The position numbers were made by a program, and so were the translations under genes. DNA of 64,000 nucleotides from Thermoanaerobacterales bacterium UBA4877 (GTDB taxonomy: Bacteria > Bacillota > Thermoanaerobacteria > Thermoanaerobacterales > UBA4877): contig DHDL01000023.1 in assembly GCA_002399345.1 (NCBI GenBank), positions 59,208-123,207 on the forward strand, given 5' to 3'. Below the pieces are notes generated by a model. It was given only the letters and a program-made list of their open reading frames with translations. It was not told where the DNA came from and ran no database searches. This document shows, piece after piece, positions 43,968-52,696 of this stretch (position 1 is its first letter; every line of letters begins with the position of its first letter).

Positions 43968-44678
43968 TTGCAAACAAAGCATATAAAACTAAAGACAGGT
44001 AGCCCCATCATAGAGGGATCATTTGTAGAAAGGCTCAATAGGTTCGTGGCAACGGTAAATATCGGCGGGATAAACACTCCGGTACATGTACCAAACTCGG
44101 GACGGTTAAAAGAGCTATTCACACCGGGTGCAAAAGTGCTATTGGAAGAGAGAAACAGGACAGGCCGGAAAACACATTATGAGCTGGAGATGGTATACAA
44201 TAAAGGCAGGCTTATATCCGTGGACTCTCAGATACCAAACAAGCTGATGCTGAAGTCGCTTAAAAATAGAGACATACCCGGTTTTGAAAAATACAGCATC
44301 ATAGAGCGGGAAAAAACATACGGCAACAGCCGTTTTGATATAAAGATGTCCGAGGATAATGAGATCTGCTATATGGAGATAAAGGGCGTTACTCTTGAGA
44401 AAAACGGCGTTGCCCTGTTTCCCGACGCCCCCACCACACGAGGCTCCAAACACGTAAAGGAACTGATGGAGGTTAAAAAAAACGAAATGCGGGCCGTCCT
44501 CATGTTTGTAATACAAATGAGCGGTATAGAAACCTTCACTACCAATGCCGTGACCGACCCCGAATTCGCGCAAAACGTAGGCCGGGCCGCAGCATCAGGC
44601 GTGGAGATTTACGCATACGACACCATAGTGTCAAGAGACGGCATCAAATTAAATAAAGAAGTAAAATGTAAAATCTAA
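43968..44678 (+). CDS. sfsA: SfsA family DNA-binding/nuclease protein
   Basis: A 236-residue SfsA protein. FVERLNRFVATVNI, HVPNSGRLKELFTPGAKVLLEE, FEKYSIIEREKTYGNSRFDI, YMEIKGVTLE, FPDAPTTRGSKHVKEL and the C-terminal VLMFVIQMSGIETF with the PD-(D/E)xK nuclease-like core are all conserved. Family members bind DNA and a nuclease activity has been proposed. A TTG start at 43968 fits GAGAAGTGAT better than the GTG three codons earlier. It converges on pepT with only five bases between the stops. Confidence 0.9.
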   Translation: MQTKHIKLKTGSPIIEGSFVERLNRFVATVNIGGINTPVHVPNSGRLKELFTPGAKVLLEERNRTGRKTHYELEMVYNKGRLISVDSQIPNKLMLKSLKNRDIPGFEKYSIIEREKTYGNSRFDIKMSEDNEICYMEIKGVTLEKNGVALFPDAPTTRGSKHVKELMEVKKNEMRAVLMFVIQMSGIETFTTNAVTDPEFAQNVGRAAASGVEIYAYDTIVSRDGIKLNKEVKCKI

Positions 44679-44683
44679 AGCTA

Positions 44684-45901
44684 TTATTTACAGATATCCT
44701 TTATGATATTAAGTATCACATCCACGGCTTTTTCCATTGACCCAACCGGTATATACTCAAACCTGCCGTGAAAATTATGTCCGCCGGTAAAGATATTGGG
44801 CGTGGGCAGGCCCATATAAGATAGCTGCGCTCCGTCGGTGCCGCCTCTTATAGGTGTCAGCTTTACCTCTATACCCGCCTCTTCCATGGCTTTTTTCGCT
44901 ATATCCACTATGTACATCTTATCTTCCAATTTTTCTTTCATGTTATAATACTGATCCTTTATAGCGACCTCAACGGTTCCCTTACCATACTTTTTATTAA
45001 GAGTCTCGGCCGCTGCAATCATCACCTGTTTACGCTTTTCAAAATTTACTCTGTCAAAATCCCTTATTATATATGCCAGCTGCGCTCTTTCAACCGTGCC
45101 TTCAAAATGATCTATGTGATAAAATCCTTGGTATCTTTCGGTATGTGCCGGTGTCTCCTGCGGCGGCAGCATGAGTGCGTACTCGGATGCGATAAGTACG
45201 GCATTTTTCATCTTATCCTTGGCATCGCCGGGGTGTATGCTTCTTCCGTGTACCGTGACCTCACAGGAAGCTGCATTGAAGTTCTCACAGCTTAGCTCAC
45301 CTATCGGGCCGCCATCCATGGTATATGCAAAGTCCGCTCCGAAGTCTTTCACGTCGAATAAGTCCACTCCCCTGCCTATTTCTTCATCAGGTGTGAATGC
45401 TATCTTTACCGTACCGTGTTTTACTTCGGGGTGCTTTGTAAGGTATTCGGCAGCTGACATTATCTCCGATACCCCCGCCTTGTCATCGGCTCCCAAGAGG
45501 GTGTCGCCGCTTGCTGTTATTATCGTGTCATTTATATAGTCTTTTAGATGAGGAAACTCTTTAGGCGACAAAACCAAACCCTCACCCAGCCTAATGTCTC
45601 CCCCGTCGTAATCTTCCGTAAGGCGCGGCTTTACATCGGTCCCGCTGACCTCCGGGCTGGTATCCATATGAGCAATAAAACCCACCGTTGGTATTTTTCC
45701 TGTTATGTTAGCAGGAATTGCAGCCGTTACATATCCTTTTTCATCCATAGCTGCACCCTCTATCCCCATGTCTTTAAGCTCGTACACCAGAACCTTCGCC
45801 AGCACCTTTTGTCCCGGGCTGCTTGGACAATCAGACGAGCGTTCATCCGACTGCGTGTCATATTTAACATATCTCAATAATCTTTGGGCAGCATAATACA
45901 T
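44684..45901 (-). CDS. pepT: Peptidase T (tripeptide aminopeptidase)
   Basis: A 405-residue M20B metallopeptidase. Zinc-site motifs are FIAHMDTSPE (about residues 75-84), LLGADDKAG (about 138-146), AFTPDEEIGRG (about 170-180) and the C-terminal PIRGGTDGAQLSYMGLPTPNIFTGGHNFHGRFE. The YAMTMDGGP-type segment also fits. It removes the N-terminal residue from tripeptides in the cytosol. Length is normal. Confidence 0.95.
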   Translation of the reverse strand: MYYAAQRLLRYVKYDTQSDERSSDCPSSPGQKVLAKVLVYELKDMGIEGAAMDEKGYVTAAIPANITGKIPTVGFIAHMDTSPEVSGTDVKPRLTEDYDGGDIRLGEGLVLSPKEFPHLKDYINDTIITASGDTLLGADDKAGVSEIMSAAEYLTKHPEVKHGTVKIAFTPDEEIGRGVDLFDVKDFGADFAYTMDGGPIGELSCENFNAASCEVTVHGRSIHPGDAKDKMKNAVLIASEYALMLPPQETPAHTERYQGFYHIDHFEGTVERAQLAYIIRDFDRVNFEKRKQVMIAAAETLNKKYGKGTVEVAIKDQYYNMKEKLEDKMYIVDIAKKAMEEAGIEVKLTPIRGGTDGAQLSYMGLPTPNIFTGGHNFHGRFEYIPVGSMEKAVDVILNIIKDICK

Positions 45902-46017
45902 GTGTAATCCCCTCCTGATATTGGTTTATTTAAGTATAGCCAACAGTTTTAAAAACTTCAATAGATACTTACTTGATACGGTATGGTACAAGTGGTAAAA
46001 TTAGTTAGGTGAGTTTA

Positions 46018-47103
46018 ATGAAAAATGAAATAGATAAGGCTTATACATTTTATAAGGAAGAGTTTCATGCAGCCGCCCTGTATTCATACATGGCAAAAAT
46101 AGAAAAGGACGGTAAAAATAAAGAGAGATTTAATGAACTGTATAAAACAGAATCTGAACACGTGATGTTTTGGTACAGGTTTCTCAAAAACCGCGGACAA
46201 GAGCCCAAAGATACATTAACCAAGCCTAACCTGGCCTGGTCCAAACTGCAGCGCAAGATACTGGGGCCACGTCTTTTTACATCGGTGCTGGAGATGTCAG
46301 AATCTGCAAGTACGCAGGATTATTATGAGTTCTTAAACTCCGTAGATATGTCGGATGAGGAGAGGACGGAGCTCAAAAAGATAGTAGAGGATGAGCTGGA
46401 CCACGAAACCTTTTTTGAAAACGAAAAATCTGCACTTCCCGTTAATAATATCAGGGATTTTATTATGGGCATGAATGACGGTATAGTGGAGCTTTTGGGT
46501 ACGGTGACCGGTCTTTCGGCGGTATACCCCACCAATCCGCTTTTCGTAGGGGTTAACGGTCTGGTGGTCGGCCTGGCCGGTGCCCTGTCCATGGGAATCG
46601 GTACCTTTGTATCCGTCCGGTCACAGCGGCAGGTAAACGATGGAATAAAAAAGAAGATGCAGCTACTCTTCGGTGTATCCAAAGACCGGGCTAAAAAAGA
46701 GCTGGTAAATAAGTTCGCAGATACGGGCATGCCGGAGGATATGAGTAATGAGGTAGCTGACAAGATAAGTGGGAATCAGGATTCTATGATCGGCCTTTTG
46801 GTGGCGGAATCAGGCGAAAACGAACTGCGATCAGCGGCCTTTACCGGCCTGGCCTATATCATAGGCGTGGCATTCCCGGTGCTGCCGTACTTCATCATGG
46901 GTTCATCCTTTGCAGCGCTGGCACTTTCCGCAGTGCTTGCAGGCCTGGCCCTGTCCATTGTTGCCACGGTCGTCTCCATAACGGCAGGCAACCCCAACGT
47001 AAAAGGCAAGATAGCAGAGATGGTTATATCCGGACTAGGCGCGGCAGTAATATCCTACCTGTTCGGTCTTCTGGTACAAAACTTTTTTGGAGTAGGTGCA
47101 TAA
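46018..47103 (+). CDS. Ferritin-like domain fused to VIT1/CCC1 transporter
   Basis: A 361-residue fusion. Residues 1-130 are a rubrerythrin/ferritin-like helical domain with the spaced E-x-x-H/E-x-x-H iron-ligand residues (FYKEEFHAAALY, TESEHVMFW, EMSESASTQDYYE, DELDHETFFE). Residues 140-360 are a VIT1/CCC1-family membrane domain (FIMGMNDGIVELLGTVTGLSAV, GLVVGLAGALSMGIGTFVSVRSQRQ). This is the MbfA-type arrangement, which exports or sequesters iron or manganese. The start is ATG 46018, about five bases after AGGTGAG; an upstream GTG is weaker. It carries three exact GGCCWGGCC copies, the most of any gene here. Confidence 0.88.
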   Translation: MKNEIDKAYTFYKEEFHAAALYSYMAKIEKDGKNKERFNELYKTESEHVMFWYRFLKNRGQEPKDTLTKPNLAWSKLQRKILGPRLFTSVLEMSESASTQDYYEFLNSVDMSDEERTELKKIVEDELDHETFFENEKSALPVNNIRDFIMGMNDGIVELLGTVTGLSAVYPTNPLFVGVNGLVVGLAGALSMGIGTFVSVRSQRQVNDGIKKKMQLLFGVSKDRAKKELVNKFADTGMPEDMSNEVADKISGNQDSMIGLLVAESGENELRSAAFTGLAYIIGVAFPVLPYFIMGSSFAALALSAVLAGLALSIVATVVSITAGNPNVKGKIAEMVISGLGAAVISYLFGLLVQNFFGVGA

Positions 47104-47223
47104 TTTCCACTCAAAATGTTTTTCGTAACATTATTGTAATAAATTCTTAACACTTTGTTAACCATTTACTTCGAATATTGTGTTAGAATATAAGTGTAGT
47201 GAAAAACAGTCTCCATACTGTAA

Positions 47224-47277
47224 CCTGTCTGATGATATGCCGCGGCCCCAGTGCATATCCAGACAGGCTTTTCATTT
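47224..47277 (+). terminator. Terminator after the ferritin-VIT1 gene
   Basis: CCTGTCTG (47224-47231) and CAGACAGG (47260-47267) enclose a second stem GATATGC/GCATATC (47234-47259), and CTTTTCATTTTT follows. Confidence 0.85.
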
Positions 47278-47497
47278 TTATAGGCAATAAAAAACGAGTT
47301 TGTCCGGACCAAAAAATCCCCGCAAACTCTTGACTTATCAATAGCTGCTAAACAGCCTCATGTCTGTGCCGCGAAAATAGAAACTTAACTGAGCTCACGA
47401 AAAATATGGTTTATTACGCATATCACACTGATATAATATAGTCAGGAGAGATTTCACCCTCCGTAGTCGGTAAGCCATATATAAGGAGATGTAAATA
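47278..47497 (+). other. Leader region of the nucleoside kinase gene
   Basis: No gene. It has a GAGTTTG/CAAACTC hairpin (47295-47331) with TCCGG inside and an AT-rich stretch, then AAGGAG eight bases before the ATG at 47498. I see no riboswitch I can name. Confidence 0.4.
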
Positions 47498-49147
47498 ATG
47501 CATGTGATGATAGAGGGCAAAGTGCATGATTTCCCTGCGGGCTGCAGGATCATAGACATGGCTAAAGAGGTGCTCGGTAATAAATACAGCCGGGTGCTGG
47601 CTGCCACACTGGATAATAAACTCGTGAATCTGGGCGAGAGTGTGAGAAAAAACTGCGGCATTCATTTTATAGACCTGGGCTGCGAGGACGGTGAGAGGAT
47701 ATATTCGCGGAGTATTGCCTTTGTACTGTCCAAGGCTTTATACAACCTATACCCCGAGGCAGTCCTTACAGTAGAACATTCGCTGGGCAACGGCCTGTAT
47801 TGCGAGGTGAATGGCCTTAAGCTTACGCAGCCCATAGTAAGCGAGCTGGAAGGCAGGACGGCCAGAATCATAGAGCAGGATCTGCCCATTACATATAGGA
47901 ATATGAATGTGAATGATGTAAAAAACATTTTTGCCGGCGGCAAATATTCTGAAAAAACAGATATACTGGAATACAAAAAAGGCGGTCTTGCCGTATATTC
48001 CCTGGGTGGATACTCAGACTTTTTCTATGGGCCGGTGGTACCCTCCACCGGCTATCTCCGGCTTTTCGCGCTTAAATATTATCTGCCCGGCCTGTTGCTA
48101 CTCTACCCACACATGAAAAATCCGGATGCACTGCCGGAATTTAAAGATCTTCCCAAACTGTCGGGTATTTTCAAGGAAAGTGAAAACTGGGGCAAGATAC
48201 TGGATATAGGCTATGCATCATCCTTAAACCGATATATCGAATCCGGCGAGGCCGGAGACATCATACTGATTTCCGAGGCCCTGCACGAAAAAAAGATTGC
48301 GGAGATAGCGGACATGATAACTAAAAACATCGGCGACATTAAGCTTATATGTATAGCCGGCCCTTCTTCATCTGGCAAGACCTCATTTGCAAGAAGACTG
48401 GGGATACAGCTACGTGTCAACGGCTTAATGCCGATTTCCATATCCCTCGATAACTTCTATCTGCCGAGGGAGCTCTGCCCTAAAGATAAAAACGGTGAGT
48501 ACGATTTCGAGTCTATAGACGCTTTGGATCTGAGTCTTTTTAATGCCTCCATGGCCTCACTCATACAGGGCTCAGAGGTTAGACTGCCTGTATTCAGCTT
48601 TAAAACGGGAATCAGACAATTTACAAAACCAATAAAGCTGAATACAAATCAACCTGTAATTATAGAAGGGATACACGGCTTGAATGAGCGGCTTACTTCC
48701 TCCATACCCAAGAATATGAAGTTCAAGATATATATAAGTGCCCTTACCCAGCTTAACATAGACGAGAGCAACAGGATACCGACCACCTACAGCCGACTGA
48801 TACGCAGGATCGTCAGGGATCACAGCTTCAGAGGTGCAGATGCCTTGATAACGCTCAGCATGTGGAACGACGTGAGAAAGGGCGAGGAGGACAATATATT
48901 CCCCTACCAGGAGGAGGCCGACGTGATGTTCAACTCCTTCCTTCCATATGAGCTGCCTGTACTCAAAAGGTATGCCCAGCCTCTTCTGTCCTCCGTGCCG
49001 CATGATAAGCCGGAGTATGCCATGGCTTCCATACTGCTTGATATATTGTCGTGCTTTTTGCCTATGGACGATGAGGCGGAGGCGGTGATCCCCCATAACT
49101 CACTGCTTAGGGAATTTATCGGGGACAGCTGCTTTGATGTGTACTGA
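47498..49147 (+). CDS. Nucleoside kinase with TGS and threonyl-tRNA-synthetase-like N-terminus
   Basis: A 549-residue uridine-kinase-like protein. Residues 1-65 resemble a TGS domain (MIEGKVHDFPAGCRIIDMA), residues 65-190 the second-additional domain of threonyl-tRNA synthetase (IAFVLSKALYNLYPEA, EHSLGNGLYCEV), and residues 280-480 a P-loop kinase of the Udk/PRK type (ICIAGPSSSGKTSFARRLG, MPISISLDNFYLPREL, IIEGIHGLN, RLIRRIVRDHSFRG). Such enzymes phosphorylate uridine or cytidine, though the acceptor for this fused group is unproven. The next small open frame starts inside its stop codon. Confidence 0.88.
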   Translation: MHVMIEGKVHDFPAGCRIIDMAKEVLGNKYSRVLAATLDNKLVNLGESVRKNCGIHFIDLGCEDGERIYSRSIAFVLSKALYNLYPEAVLTVEHSLGNGLYCEVNGLKLTQPIVSELEGRTARIIEQDLPITYRNMNVNDVKNIFAGGKYSEKTDILEYKKGGLAVYSLGGYSDFFYGPVVPSTGYLRLFALKYYLPGLLLLYPHMKNPDALPEFKDLPKLSGIFKESENWGKILDIGYASSLNRYIESGEAGDIILISEALHEKKIAEIADMITKNIGDIKLICIAGPSSSGKTSFARRLGIQLRVNGLMPISISLDNFYLPRELCPKDKNGEYDFESIDALDLSLFNASMASLIQGSEVRLPVFSFKTGIRQFTKPIKLNTNQPVIIEGIHGLNERLTSSIPKNMKFKIYISALTQLNIDESNRIPTTYSRLIRRIVRDHSFRGADALITLSMWNDVRKGEEDNIFPYQEEADVMFNSFLPYELPVLKRYAQPLLSSVPHDKPEYAMASILLDILSCFLPMDDEAEAVIPHNSLLREFIGDSCFDVY

Positions 49148-49467
49148 TGCGGATATATAATGCGCCGTTTCATAGCGCAGGCAATATTGGGGATAATAAA
49201 TGCCGGGAGGATAATGATTTGCCGGCATCAGGCGAGCAGTATGATGCCATAGTCACGACAGGTCTATACAGCAATATGACGGGTACAGAGGACATAAGGA
49301 CAAAGGCGCCTGTCATAACGGCAAGGGGCCTGGCCGCAGAGGACATATACAAAAGATTGGGAAAATATAAAGCGCCGGGTGCAAATTACCTGACGCTTTT
49401 AAAAAATGAGTCTGCCATTACGGCAGACTATTACCTTCCTTTGCGGACTTATATTTCATATGAGTAG
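49147..49467 (+). CDS. Possible small protein coupled to the nucleoside kinase
   Basis: A 106-codon frame whose ATG overlaps the kinase stop by one base (TGATG). The product includes AIVTTGLYSNMTGTEDIRT and ITARGLAAEDIYKRLGKYK, without a recognisable family. It overlaps the end of convergent spoIIID by 50 bases and runs through that gene's terminator, which argues against it; the start coupling and an in-frame GGCCWGGCC (RGLAA) argue for it. A shorter true gene, or none, remains possible. Confidence 0.35.
   Translation: MRIYNAPFHSAGNIGDNKCREDNDLPASGEQYDAIVTTGLYSNMTGTEDIRTKAPVITARGLAAEDIYKRLGKYKAPGANYLTLLKNESAITADYYLPLRTYISYE
49401..49429 (-). terminator. Terminator at the end of spoIIID
   Basis: AGTCTGCC (49409-49416) pairs with GGCAGACT (49422-49429); the minus strand then reads CATTTTTT. 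The loop contains the spoIIID stop. Confidence 0.8.
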
Positions 49468-49687
49468 CCCTTCCGCCTCTTATGTGTCTTTCAGCCTTAT
49501 TTTTAAGCAAGACTTTCTTTACATCTTCATATATTAATGGATTTATCGATTCCAGTCTATCAGTAACATCTTTATGTACTGTACTTTTGCTTACTCCGAA
49601 AACCTTTGCTGCTTCCCTTACGGTGGCATTGGTGTCGATTATGTAATTTGCTATTTTGATAACCCGGTCTTCTATATAGTCTTTCAT
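49418..49687 (-). CDS. spoIIID: Sporulation transcriptional regulator SpoIIID
   Basis: An 89-residue SpoIIID. The helix-turn-helix TVREAAKVFGVSKSTVHKDVTDRL (residues 22-45) and the basic tail KNKAERHIRGGRATHMKYK (about 63-81) are diagnostic. It acts in the mother cell after sigma-E, switching expression of many genes. It is adjacent to the SpoIIQ-like peptidase and spoIID genes, a conserved Clostridia cluster. Length and sequence look fully functional. Confidence 0.97.
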   Translation of the reverse strand: MKDYIEDRVIKIANYIIDTNATVREAAKVFGVSKSTVHKDVTDRLESINPLIYEDVKKVLLKNKAERHIRGGRATHMKYKSAKEGNSLP

Positions 49688-49783
49688 GCATAGGCCCCCT
49701 TCTATCCGGCATCGCTATATATATATGCCTTTCAAATATCGTGTAGAACAATAGAGTCTATGCCTTTGCCAAAAGTGAACAAT

Positions 49784-49818
49784 AAAAAAGTAAGGCCCGG
49801 CAAATTCAACCGAACCTT
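49784..49818 (-). terminator. Terminator after the SpoIIQ-like gene
   Basis: Minus-strand AAGGTTCGG pairs with CCGGGCCTT (two G-U pairs), followed by ACTTTTTT. Confidence 0.75.
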
Positions 49819-49843
49819 TCATCTTCTGTCCCCGTACCGTAAA

Positions 49844-50644
49844 TTAATATTTAACATACTGGGCAGGATTTACGTATTTCCCATTATTTAAAACTTCAAA
49901 GTGAAGATGATCGCCGTCTGATATCTCAAACAAGGCGGTATTTCCTATCTTGCCTATGACATCTCCCGCCTTCACACTCTGACCTTGCTCCACTTCAAGG
50001 CTATTATCAAGATTGCTGTAGCGTGCCGTCACACCGCTTCCTGTGTCCAGGTCCACAGTCACACCCATTTTGCCATCCGTATAGACCTTTTTGATCGTAC
50101 CGTCCGTTACCGCTGCCACGTCGTCCCCAAATGCACTCTTTATATCCATGCCATTGTGGGTTGTCCACTGATCCAACGTCTTAGAATAAACAAGTTTATC
50201 AGTGGAAAATCCATTGCCTGGCACTCCGTCAACAGGTTTTTTCCAGGCCGTGGCCTTCGCTTGCACATCCTTCTTCTGCGCCATTACAGGTTCTATACCG
50301 GAAGGAGATTTAGTTTTTTGTGAATCCGGTGTCTGCGTCGAAGGCTGAGCATTCGCAGATGTCTCCTGCGCAGTGGTTTTTCCCGCATCTTCCTGCGCCT
50401 TTTGATCATCCTCATTCGTCCGGTCTGCTTTGTTTGTGTCTGCCTTATTCTCATCCTTCTTCATGGAGCCTTCCAGGCTATAAAGGTCACTTAAAGGTTT
50501 CTGCGATACTCTGTTTCTGTTATATGTAGTAACATATATGGCGGTCACTGCCAACGCTGCAATACATACAAATAATATCACAAAGAAACTCTGGGTTTTC
50601 ATTACGCCACATATTTTTTTCCACCATTCCGAGATCCTTTTCAT
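49844..50644 (-). CDS. SpoIIQ-like M23 peptidase
   Basis: A 266-residue protein: cytosolic N-terminus, a membrane helix (about residues 19-38), a long Lys/Asp/Thr/Gln-rich linker (to about 140) and a C-terminal LytM-type M23 domain. Metal ligands are visible in HNGMDI and HLHFEVLNNG. In Clostridia SpoIIQ keeps these ligands, unlike in Bacillus, and interacts with SpoIIIAH to form the channel between mother cell and forespore. The start is ATG 50644, six bases after GGAGGTG; an in-frame upstream start would include the RBS. It lies next to spoIID. Confidence 0.86.
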   Translation of the reverse strand: MKRISEWWKKICGVMKTQSFFVILFVCIAALAVTAIYVTTYNRNRVSQKPLSDLYSLEGSMKKDENKADTNKADRTNEDDQKAQEDAGKTTAQETSANAQPSTQTPDSQKTKSPSGIEPVMAQKKDVQAKATAWKKPVDGVPGNGFSTDKLVYSKTLDQWTTHNGMDIKSAFGDDVAAVTDGTIKKVYTDGKMGVTVDLDTGSGVTARYSNLDNSLEVEQGQSVKAGDVIGKIGNTALFEISDGDHLHFEVLNNGKYVNPAQYVKY

Positions 50645-50694
50645 AATTCCACCTCCAACGGGTAGTATAACCATTTGTTGGAGGTTTAATACAT

Positions 50695-51723
50695 TTAATT
50701 TTCTAAAACATGCCACATATCGGTTACCTCTATGCCATAATAATAATGTTTTAATATACCTATGTAATTGTAACCGTGCTTGGCCAGGCCGTTTGCTCCG
50801 TACTGACTCATTCCCGCCCCGTGACCGTAGCCTTTGACATTTATTATTACAGAATTCCTGTCAATACGCAGGGTAAAATTGTTGGAATTCAGTCCCATAA
50901 AACCCTGAAAGGCCTGGCCGGATATAACCTTGTTGCCGATCTTCATAGCCTTCACCCTGCCGCCTGCGGTATGGCTGAGTATCTTTATACCGGACTGCAT
51001 TGCAATCGGATTTAACCTAAGACCTGATATATTATTCCTCAGTATACGGATAAACTCCAACTTCGAGAATTCTTTACTGCTACTGAATTTGCTTGCCTCC
51101 TGCTCATAGGGGCTGGACACGCTGCGCAGATAAGGTATCTTGCTCCTCCATACATCCTCGGAGTTTTCCGTCCTCCCCCCCGATATGGCATGAAATACCG
51201 GGTCAATAAGAAGATCCTCATACATGGCTACCATACCCTTGGTGCCCTCGACGGCATCGGACACCCTTTCCCAATAGTAATCGGTGTTCTTGCCCCAGGC
51301 CTTCCTCATGTCTTCCTTCTCCGTATAGGCCTGGCAATGTGCAGGGTTTGTACAAATATCGGCGCCCTTGTGCTGGCTGCACCCTGTACCTGCAAACTCC
51401 TTAAGCCGGGACAGGGCATATGTCCTCGCAGCAACGGCTTGAGCCTTAAGTGCCTCGCTCTCAAAGGCGGCAGGCATTTCCGCAGCCACAACCCCTTTAA
51501 CATATTCCTCAAAAGGCATGGAGATGACCTTTTTATATTTGGTCATATAGACATTTATCATGACGGTCTTGCCGTCTATCACCCCGCCGCCCTCGTTATC
51601 CACATCATCTTCTATGTGCTCAGGCTCGGTATACGGCTGCTTGTCTACACTTTTAGTGGCCCTGCCTCCGCAGCCGTATACAGGCAAAAGAGCCAAAATA
51701 AGCAAAAAAATAAGGGTCCTCAT
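50695..51723 (-). CDS. spoIID: Stage II sporulation protein D, lytic transglycosylase
   Basis: A 342-residue SpoIID. A short N-terminal hydrophobic anchor ends in VYGCGG, resembling an imperfect lipobox. The core has MPFEEYVKGVVAAEMPAAFESEALKAQAVAARTYAL (residues 73-108), HAISGGRTENSEDVW and the C-terminal GYGHGAGMSQYGANGLAKHG, the standard signature. It degrades septal peptidoglycan for forespore engulfment. Operon with the SpoIIQ-like peptidase (spacing 50 bases) and then spoIIID. Two exact GGCCWGGCC copies are present. Confidence 0.95.
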   Translation of the reverse strand: MRTLIFLLILALLPVYGCGGRATKSVDKQPYTEPEHIEDDVDNEGGGVIDGKTVMINVYMTKYKKVISMPFEEYVKGVVAAEMPAAFESEALKAQAVAARTYALSRLKEFAGTGCSQHKGADICTNPAHCQAYTEKEDMRKAWGKNTDYYWERVSDAVEGTKGMVAMYEDLLIDPVFHAISGGRTENSEDVWRSKIPYLRSVSSPYEQEASKFSSSKEFSKLEFIRILRNNISGLRLNPIAMQSGIKILSHTAGGRVKAMKIGNKVISGQAFQGFMGLNSNNFTLRIDRNSVIINVKGYGHGAGMSQYGANGLAKHGYNYIGILKHYYYGIEVTDMWHVLEN

Positions 51724-51790
51724 ACCTTAACTCCTCCTTTGCATACACCAAATATATGAAACGGATGGATAAAATATGAGAACCTCTTAT

Positions 51791-52387
51791 TTAACTGTGG
51801 AGTATGGGTGACAGTTTTTTATACAATAACAGGGTTATCAAGGACACAATAAGCCCTTTTAAAATATTAAAGGGTGCAACGCAGAGAACCATCATGCTCT
51901 TCAAATTGACAATCATGGGATTTAATTTACTTCCCATCTCTATAATAGAGTCCATGGGTATACCCATAAGCGTCTTGTACATTGGAAAAAGTGCATAGTA
52001 ATCAAAGAAGCATCCCACGACCGCCATTAGCACGGTTCCAGCAATCATGGAAACAACGGCGGTATGTTTTGTCTTTTTCTTTCTATACATGATGCCAGCT
52101 GGCACAACCATCGCACTGCCGACAAGGAAATTTGCCAGCTCACCGACGCCCGCCGTAGATGTGCCCTTTATTGCTATATGAAGCAAGTTCTTTATCAGTT
52201 CAATCAATATGCCGGCCATGGGGCCCAATGCGAAACTTCCCAGCAAAGCAGGCACCTCGCTCAAATCCAGCTGCAAAAACGCGGGAAAAACAGGGAGCGG
52301 GAACTCAATAAACATAAGTACTGTTGCAGCGGCGGAAAGCAATCCGGTCTTGACAATAGCCGCTGTTCTTCTGTGAACCATTTCCAT
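51791..52387 (-). CDS. ribU: Riboflavin ECF transporter S component
   Basis: A 198-residue RibU with about six membrane helices. LLSAAATVLMFIEFPLPVFPAFLQLDLSEVPALLG (residues 15-50) and LIELIKNLLHIAIKGTSTAGVGELANFLVG (about 62-91) are hallmark segments. It supplies riboflavin binding to the shared energy-coupling module. An FMN riboswitch lies directly upstream, confirming the assignment. It is transcribed alone. Confidence 0.95.
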   Translation of the reverse strand: MEMVHRRTAAIVKTGLLSAAATVLMFIEFPLPVFPAFLQLDLSEVPALLGSFALGPMAGILIELIKNLLHIAIKGTSTAGVGELANFLVGSAMVVPAGIMYRKKKTKHTAVVSMIAGTVLMAVVGCFFDYYALFPMYKTLMGIPMDSIIEMGSKLNPMIVNLKSMMVLCVAPFNILKGLIVSLITLLLYKKLSPILHS

Positions 52388-52402
52388 ATGATCTCCTCCT
52401 AT

Positions 52403-52436
52403 AAAAAAATCCTGAAGACACTAACCTCCAGGATTA
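52403..52436 (-). terminator. Riboswitch-controlled terminator in the ribU leader
   Basis: Minus-strand AATCCTG...CAGGATT followed by seven Ts. It lies between the FMN aptamer and the ribU RBS, so it is the regulated expression platform. Confidence 0.88.
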
Positions 52437-52454
52437 ACTCTCACAAACAAAACA

Positions 52455-52556
52455 CTTCTTTTATCCAGACTGTACTGTCGGCTCCGTAGTTTCATCGGAT
52501 CTGCCTTTCGGCTCGCGGGCTTTACCGCCGGTCGGGAATCACACCCTGCCCTGAAG
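52455..52556 (-). promoter_or_regulatory. FMN riboswitch
   Basis: The minus strand carries the conserved RFN landmarks in order: CTTCAGGGCAGGGTG, ATTCCCGACCGGCGGTAA, GCCCGCGAGCC, CAGATCCGATGAAACTACGG, GCCGACAGT and AGTCTGGATAAAAGAAG. The two ends pair as CTTCAG with the AAGAAG-side closing helix. When FMN is plentiful the downstream hairpin should end transcription before ribU. Confidence 0.97.
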
Positions 52557-52696
52557 TTATTGTCTTCATATTCAATTTACACGTTTATATTAACACGAGT
52601 ATGTTAAAAAATCAACAAGTTTTTTTGGCCTTTATTTACCTGCCAAATAACTGTATAATTAATAATGTTTATTAATTAATGAAAGGAAAAGATAAG

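Noticed and set aside
48572-49096. Minus-strand open frame of 174 codons
   Set aside because: Antisense to the nucleoside kinase P-loop domain, which is clearly coding.
51190-51759. Plus-strand open frame of 189 codons
   Set aside because: Antisense to spoIID, no recognisable domain.
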